A stretch of 64,000 bases of DNA from Paraspadella gotoi (lineage: Eukaryota > Chaetognatha). Below the pieces are notes generated by a model. The model was not told where the DNA came from and did not search any database. It saw nothing but the letters and a program-made list of their open reading frames with translations. The position numbers and the translations under genes were made by a program. Positions 58,801-64,000 of this stretch are shown here, in pieces (the stretch's first letter is position 1; each line of letters opens with the position of its first letter). The DNA lies in assembly GCA_051294375.1 (NCBI GenBank), contig CM119268.1, positions 17,114,502 to 17,178,501 on the forward strand, in the 5' to 3' direction.

Positions 58801-61800
58801 ATTTTCTTTTCTTTGACGTTCTACGTTAAAACACTGATTTTCATTAACGATTGGGGAAGTTGGATTGGAATTAATCCCGTGTTTGCTCTCTTTTTGTAAG
58901 ACTTCTTCGGGGGAATCCGTCAAATGCAAACCAGGTTTTGCTAATGAGCGTGTCAGCTTATTTTTAAAATCCAAATTCTCTTCCGGAAACAAATCAGTTC
59001 CATGAATGCACCTGGATTCAGGTTTGGTGCTGCTTTGTTTAGTTACCAAGCTTGTGCTCAAAATACTTTCTGGCAAGAGTCTTGGGGATGCTTTTATCTG
59101 GGTCTCTAAAGGAAAATTTATCCTATCACCATGGGTTTTCGGTGGTGATGGACTTTTATCATTGTTTGCTGATTTAAGGATTATAGTAGATCTATCTTTT
59201 TCTGAATCGCTTTTCAAAGCCGAATATTTTGTAGCGGTTTCAGAATATTCTTCATAGTTTGTCATATGTCTTTCAATAGAGTCTTTATTATGCTTCTTTA
59301 CTTTGTCATCTCTATGCAAGTGATTATTTCTAGTTAAATCTATCGGAGTATTGTTAGTTTCTGAAAAAGGTACAGAGGTTATATTACACACTTCTTTTTC
59401 AATGGACTTTGGCTCTGTTATTTCGCCTGCAATGGAGCCAGTCAGAACAGAATTCGTCTCCCTCGGTTTATTTTGAGTAGGAAAATTGTGTTGCTTATTT
59501 TGACTGGAACAAACAATTAAGGTTTTATCAAATTCAATATTTTTTTCAGTATTATTCCTTTGTAATAGTTCTGAATGATTTTGAAAATCCTGAGTAGTTT
59601 GTTCAGAAGAGTTTTGTATGGCATTTGCAAAGCTATCATATGAAATCGGACTTTCAATGACATAGGATGGAATAATGTCATCTGAATTTTTATATAGCTT
59701 CTTATTTACAAGAAGATTTCCATAAGCATCATACATTGATTCCGAACTATCACATTCAATAGGACTTAAACTTGGTATTTCTTCTATTTTCTCATTATTG
59801 TTTAATATATTCTCTTGGTATTGTAAATTCTCACTTGTGTCCATCAATGAATTTGATTCTAATTTAGTTTTTTTGCTCAGAGAGCTATCAAGATCTTTAG
59901 GAGTCTCTGTAACATTATTAGTGTCACTATTTTGTTCATGAATATTACTCAAATTAATAGCGGCATTATAAGGTTTGCCCAAATCGTCTACTCTGGATCT
60001 ATCATCAACCGGTTCATTAAAATTTCCATTTTCCTTTTTATCATATTTTTTTCCAAATATCAGATCAATCAATCTCTTAGTTTTTGAATTTTTATCGATT
60101 GGTGTAACATTTAAAGAATCATCGTTTAGAACTACCTTTTTTTTATCAGTCTCTATATCGTTGGGGGTCTTAGAACCAACTACAAATAGTGATTGATCAT
60201 CAGTTCCATGATTTGAAACATTTTTATTATAGCTTGGGTCTTCTATTTCACTCGCAATTTTTTCTGAAAAATCCTTGTGACTTTCACTCAGAGAAATGGA
60301 ACCTTGCCAACCCTGGCCGGAAGCCTCCTCCAAGATGGTTGACGTCTTGGCCTCTTCCGTCTTGTGCGAGCTTATTTTTCGGAACCTGGCGATGGGTTCG
60401 TAATCCTGCTCGGAAAAAGACTCATGACGACTCCGTTCAACATCGCAGGTTGATTCACAATAGGGCTGCACATTAGACGATTCTGAGTCTCCCGTCTCGT
60501 CCAGCAGATTTCCGAGAGCACGTTTGGCGGGTAAGTCGGGGAGTGGGTCGGCGTTTCTAAGCTTGTAAGATTCTTGGTTTGGGACAATATAATCCACGTT
60601 GGGATCTGGGAGGTCTTCAGAAGTGGAAGAGGTTGGAAGAAGAGGAGACCCTGGCCGACTTTGTGGCTTGTGTGCGGCAATATCCTCGACCTGTTGATCA
60701 GGCTGTGATGCAAAGAGAGACAGCCTTCTTGGACTGAGTGATGCAAAAATTGATGATTTTCTGATTTGGGAGACGGAATCTTCGGGCTTACTGTCTTTTA
60801 TTTGAGCTGATTTTGACACATTAGAGATTTTAGGCTGAAAAGGTTCAGCCAATAGTGGAGCTTGCTGGGACTTGCTATCACTTGACATTCTTCGTGACTC
60901 TTGAGGCGGTACATAAACGATTTCATAATTACTTGCTAGGGCCTAAAAAGCAAAACAAGAAATTCAATTTTGCTTTGAGTTATTAAGGCTTTTAGGAGAG
61001 ATTTATTTTTTAAAGCCATGCAAATCAGTCCCTATCCAGCATTTATTAAAAAATTGTTAAACAAGGTACGAGTAGTAAATATTTCAGGGTTCATAGAAAA
61101 ATTAATCCCTTAATACTTGAAACAAGAATGATTCAAAGGGGGCACCATGATAAGCTACATGCATACAGTAGATGGTTGCAATAGGATTTCACATTCTTAA
61201 TTTAAAAAAAAACAAAAAACTATTCTTCTTTTTTTTTTCTTTCTTTCTCATGTTTGTTCTTTTGCTCAGTCTTTCTTTCTTTCTCTAGATAAAGCTTCAT
61301 TTTTTCCCCGTTTTAGTAATTTAATTGTTACGACCAATATAAAATTTATAAAATTTGCTATGTGACTGTGTGACGTGTGTGCTAGTGCTTTTCCAATACT
61401 TTGTGATTCACTTTTAAGAAGAATTGTAATTTATCTTACCGTTTTAATGACAATTTTTTCACTTTTTAATCTACTTTTTTCATTCGTTTTATGAATTTCT
61501 TCGCCATTTGTATTAATTCCATTATAAAAACCATTTTTTTCTTGAACAATATTAGGCGAAGTCGAAAAAGGATCGCTTTGACGCTTATATGCAGTCTCTG
61601 TAAACCTGTCCCAAAAGAATTCTTCGGAAAACTCGTGTTCTCCCTTCAACGTCTTCGTAGCGTCGATCTCGCGAACCGAAAAATCAAACTTATTCGTGGC
61701 TTTTTCATTTTCAAGTCCCTCGAGTTCTTGTCGAAACTCTTCGAACTCGATGTGACCACTCTCGAACCGCTCTTTCAAAGTGCTCAAATCGGCCGTTTCG

Positions 61801-63383
61801 GGAAGGTAATTGGTATTTTTAACCGGCGTTAAACCGTGCTTGTTGACCAAGCTCCAAAACGTTGTCAGTGGTATACCGGTTCTGGGCATGCTCTTGGCTC
61901 GCCGCAGCGGTTTCTCCGCATCGTGCTCGCCGCAGATGGACTCAAACTGCTCGTCGATTTCTCTGTCGGTCTCCGAAGCAAAGGAGGCCATAGAATCGTG
62001 GGGTTGCACACAGGCTTGTGGGGTTGCCTTGGTCGAATCTATGGACTGAAGACTAACGGCCAAGAGTTTCAACGAGGGTCTCTTATGCAGCTTGCTCCCG
62101 GAATCAAGAGAGTTCAAACTGGCGTTTGTAGATGGCAAGGAGTCCAAACTGGCGTTCACCGATCTCGCTCGTCTTTTTTTTCGTCGCCTCGCCGCGTTTT
62201 TTTCGTTGATTAAACTCGTTTCCCGCTAAAAATGTTCAGCGTTTAAAAGTAGGGAAAGAAAACATGTTTCCATTTAAAACTTGAGACATAAATATTTATA
62301 CATAATTATCATTTTGATCAAATTTCTTCTCCTTGAATGCAACCATCTGAGTTTTAAAAAAGCTGGGGATTAATGAGAAATTAGTAATTTTAAAATTTTT
62401 TAAGGTAAGTCTTTTTTAAGTAACTAAATGAATAATAAGATTTGCTGAAAAGGTAGAGGTAAAAAAATAATCTCAAAAATATCTTATCATTTGTGTTAAG
62501 GTGACCAACGTCTTTCTTTGGCACATATCAAAATTCCACGATGAAGATATGGATCCTGCTAAATAGAAGTCAACCTGTTCAGCGTCAATCTAAACTAAAT
62601 TTGGAAACGCACAGACTCACAAAGCCAACCAAAAAAAAAAACCCGGTTAAACATACGCATAAGCCGGAAATATTAATTAAAACTAAAAAAATTAAAAGAG
62701 GGAAGATATAAAACCCGCAAAAACCTTAGTGGATTCAACATCTTCCGCCATGACTTTGATGAGTTTCCCCATTTTGTTATTATTTTTTCGCCTGACCCCG
62801 TCGGGGATTGAGGTGGGAGATGAGGGAGGCGTTTGGGGATCGGGGCGTTCTGCCCCGTTAGAGTCACCGGCGTCGGCCGTCGGGGTCGTCGCGGACTCAG
62901 CGTCGGGACTCGAGATCATTTTGGACCCTGAGCCCGAAAAAAAAAAGAAAATGTGCAGAGGAAGAGAAATGATTTACACGAGGGACGAAAGATTGAGAAA
63001 AGGATTTTTTTTTTAAAGTGTCAGACATCGCGGAACGAAAAAAAAGATGAAAATAAAAAAAATAAAGATTTCAAATTGGGTCAAAACGAATGAAAAAAAA
63101 AGGAAATGAAAGAGTAACTTGAGATGAGAAAATGAAAACGGACGGACAGATCGGACAGAGAGACATATAAACAAAAATATTTAAAAAAAGACATGATGCA
63201 GAAAAGACATTGTACCTAGTTTGGGCGTCTGAGGTGTGGCATCTCCTATGCTGTCACCCTCGTCCTCGTCCAGCGCAAAAGGCGCGGACTCGGCCCGGGG
63301 CAGCACCGACAAAGGAACAGAGGGTCTGGGAGAGTCAGACGACTCTCCGGGGAAAGGGGAATACCCATACATGGATGCTGTCT
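54031..63383 (-). CDS. cor: Protein 4.1 / coracle family gene, 3' nine exons (5' FERM part outside window)
   Basis: 4.1 proteins link membrane proteins to the spectrin-actin skeleton; coracle is a septate-junction component. Exons in transcript order: 63216 to about 63377/63383, 62725-62927, 61440-62225, 58369-60942, 57650-58171, 56433-57056, 56096-56152, 55935-56009 (or 56015), 54031-54129. All junctions from the second on are phase 0; the first is phase 1 and completes a Gly codon correctly. The last three exons give the 4.1 C-terminal domain: KTQCVTTTQTLETVK, DGVTATKIEKKIIISHDDEL, DHDEALADAIRKATEMNPDL. This mirrors the vertebrate TKTVKGG..ETRIEKRIVITGD and DHDQ.LA.AIKEA..HPD pattern. About 1,700 residues are encoded here. 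The FERM domain should lie beyond 64 kb. The family call is strong for the 3' exons and inferred by phase and strand for the long upstream ones. Confidence 0.85.
54130..55934 (-). other. Last intron of the 4.1/coracle gene
   Basis: Contains an extremely AT-rich block (about 54430-55020), two related segments at 55130-55221 and 55457-55547, and an (AAT)n microsatellite at 55736-55820. No nested gene. Confidence 0.8.
55736..55820. repeat. (AAT)n microsatellite
   Basis: About 28 AAT units in the 4.1/coracle intron. It creates a poly-Asn frame on the plus strand that is not a gene. Confidence 0.95.
55935..56152 (-). CDS. cor: 4.1/coracle C-terminal domain, two small exons
   Basis: Exon 56096-56152 (19 codons) encodes KEFVKTQCVTTTQTLETVK with donor gtagac. 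Exon 55935-56009 or 55935-56015 encodes (SQ)VDGVTATKIEKKIIISHD and DELDHDE with donor gtgaga. Two in-frame acceptors six bases apart (caag and ctcag) would add or omit Ser-Gln. The CAG site is the better match to consensus. Confidence 0.9.
56433..57056 (-). CDS. cor: 4.1/coracle exon with four tandem SPTK-containing decapeptides
   Basis: This 208-codon exon is phase 0 at both ends (acceptor ggcacag, donor gtgattt). It is disordered, starting NLQDESEPDLNDSAPEPES, then a Ser/Pro/Lys-rich middle where ASPTKRAVES is repeated four times, then a Glu/Ser-rich part, a poly-Thr run and the end VTVPKEVVVKEE just before the C-terminal domain. Repeated SPTK motifs are typical proline-directed kinase sites. 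The codons are GC-rich, unlike the AT-rich exons on either side. Confidence 0.85.
56751..56865 (-). repeat. 30-bp coding minisatellite, 3.8 copies
   Basis: The unit gacggcgcgcttcgtcggag plus acgccgactc on the plus strand is repeated at 56751, 56781, 56811 and 56841 (the last cut at 25 bp), with no mismatch among the copies. It encodes the ten-residue ASPTKRAVES repeat on the minus strand. Confidence 0.93.
57650..58171 (-). CDS. cor: Probable alternative 174-codon cassette exon of the 4.1/coracle gene
   Basis: This open stretch has acceptor acatacatgcag and donor AAG|gttact, phase 0 at both ends, so it can be included or skipped without a frame change. It encodes a basic, Ser/Asn-rich segment beginning ESFERKSFERKSNLRNKSG, then KSVKSLDFHPNYELNILKFA and a Lys/Gln-rich tail. 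I recognise no domain. AT-rich codon use matches the neighbouring 858-codon exon. The support is structural only; transcript data would be needed to confirm it. Confidence 0.62.
58369..60942 (-). CDS. cor: Giant 858-codon internal exon of the 4.1/coracle gene
   Basis: A single 2,574-bp exon, phase 0 at both ends, acceptor tgctttttag, donor CAAAAG|gtttat. It opens ALASNYEIVYVPPQESRR and ends FAKAHSRTPERNNVFQK. It is hydrophilic and rich in Ser, Asn, Asp, Lys and Glu, without recognised domains or repeats. Internal pockets look more conserved in style: SSIFASLSPRRLSLFASQ, PNVDYIVPNQESYKL, and RPKSIYEMINMRGPTPYQSN. Drosophila coracle is known to have a long isoform of about 1,700 residues with a very large internal region, and this exon is probably the analogue. 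Codons are AT-rich compared with the USP2 and NOL4-like exons. Confidence 0.82.
61440..62225 (-). CDS. cor: 4.1/coracle exon of 262 codons with a basic cluster
   Basis: Acceptor acatttttag, donor ACG|gtaaga, phase 0 at both ends. It begins RETSLINEKNAARRRKKRRA, so an eight-residue basic run (RRRKKRRAR) sits near the start and may act as a nuclear or phospholipid-binding signal. Then follow Ser/Leu-rich repeats (NASLDSLPSTNASLNSLDS) and an acidic, helix-prone part (LSTLKERFESGHIEFEEFRQ). No known domain recognised. Confidence 0.78.
62725..62927 (-). CDS. cor: 4.1/coracle exon of about 68 codons, Pro/Ser-rich then basic
   Basis: Acceptor cgggctcag, donor ACTAAG|gttttt. Two entering bases (GG) complete the Gly codon left by the upstream exon (CTAG|gtacaa). 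It encodes SKMISSPDAESATTPTADAG, a PQTPPSSPTS motif and MGKLIKVMAEDVESTK. Possible SH3-ligand or phosphorylation linker. Confidence 0.7.
63216..63383 (-). CDS. cor: 4.1/coracle exon, upstream border uncertain
   Basis: The open frame MYGYSPFPGESSDSPRPSVP ... SIGDATPQTPKL ends at donor CTAG|gtacaatg in phase 1. An in-frame TAG lies just upstream, overlapping one of two possible acceptors (gagtag or tagacag), so the exon starts at about 63377-63383, unless its ATG (63370-63372) is an internal start. It is acidic and Pro/Ser-rich. Confidence 0.62.
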
Positions 63384-64000
63384 ACTCATGCGGCGGTCGG
63401 GGACGGGGAAGTGACGGGGAAAGGGAAAGAAAGAGTGAAAAAGTAAGAACGGAATAATTTTTTGACTGATGAGCCGTTGCATGTGGTTTCGATTTACAAA
63501 TGCTAGGTAGTCCAAATACAATTTTTTTTATTACTGCGCAGGTATTTTTTTTGTTTTAAATTTACGTCCAGGGATTTGAAAATATATGAGATGCAGAAAT
63601 GTTTTGTATTTACGATAATAAAAATAAGTTTTATAAAAGAGAATCTTATCATCTACAATAGACGTGGTGTAGATTCTAAAGAAAGAGGGAGTCTAGTAAA
63701 AGCATTTTAATGCACGGAAAGTTGAAGAATACACACAGAGTTGGAGAGAGACTTCTAATTCGCAGAGATGCTAAGAGGCGAGTGCTTTTTATATCAATAC
63801 GTCCTTTTAAACTAATCATTGACGAGATTTTAAAGTTTTTAGTGAAGACCACTGAGAATTTTAAACATGACTAAACTTTATACTTTTGACAATTATAAGT
63901 AAAAATTCTAGGGTTATTGTTGAAAAATCCCATCATTGAAAAGCATGAAAGAACAATTCACTCATCGCCCGAGGAAATTCCTTGCCATTTTCGCGGATGG
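63384..64000 (-). other. Probable intron of the 4.1/coracle gene at the window edge
   Basis: AT-rich with no open frame bounded by splice sites that I could link to the 4.1 gene. The FERM-encoding exons are expected further along, outside the window. Confidence 0.5.

Overview
The window is 64 kb of an animal nuclear genome. It has spliced genes with GT-AG introns, long introns, AT-rich intergenic DNA, relatively GC- and CpG-rich exons, and very many microsatellites, above all (GA)n/(CT)n. The four genes I can name (NOL4-like, USP2, vitamin K gamma-glutamyl carboxylase GGCX, and a protein 4.1/coracle family member) are all metazoan. The long 4.1 protein with very large internal exons resembles arthropod coracle, so I lean towards an invertebrate, perhaps an arthropod. 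That placement is inference and not secure.

Layout. From 1 to about 24.6 kb there is no gene I can name. This part holds GA/CT tracts, seven of the window's N gaps and two large, diverged inverted repeats: about 3.43-5.59 kb against 8.69-10.83 kb, and about 13.2-16.4 kb against 18.0-21.3 kb. The 5' half of a NOL4-like gene lies on the minus strand at 24.6-26.95 kb; its remaining exons were not found. The stretch 27-36 kb is mostly repeats and AT-rich sequence with two weak exon-like islands. A complete USP2-type deubiquitinase gene lies on the minus strand (36.08-41.23 kb, 6 coding exons, 816 aa). Divergent from it, a complete GGCX gene lies on the plus strand (45.71-53.15 kb, 17 coding exons, 890 aa), with a 1.2-kb non-autonomous hAT-type transposon in one intron. 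Converging on GGCX is the 3' part of a protein 4.1/coracle gene on the minus strand (54.03 to beyond 63.2 kb; its FERM part would lie beyond 64 kb). It ends in the conserved 4.1 C-terminal domain and has an 858-codon internal exon.

Every exon junction in the GGCX, USP2, NOL4-like and 4.1 models was joined by hand with matching reading phase. The GGCX residue offset to human (+31) is the same at three conserved sites, which supports that model. The genes are functionally unrelated: nuclear protein, deubiquitinase, ER carboxylase, junctional membrane-skeleton protein. I see no operon-like or cooperating system. The notable items are the 4.1 giant and cassette exons, the intronic hAT element with an intact 8-bp target duplication, and the two inverted repeats, at least one of which may be an assembly product. 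I did not find a convincing new biological system.
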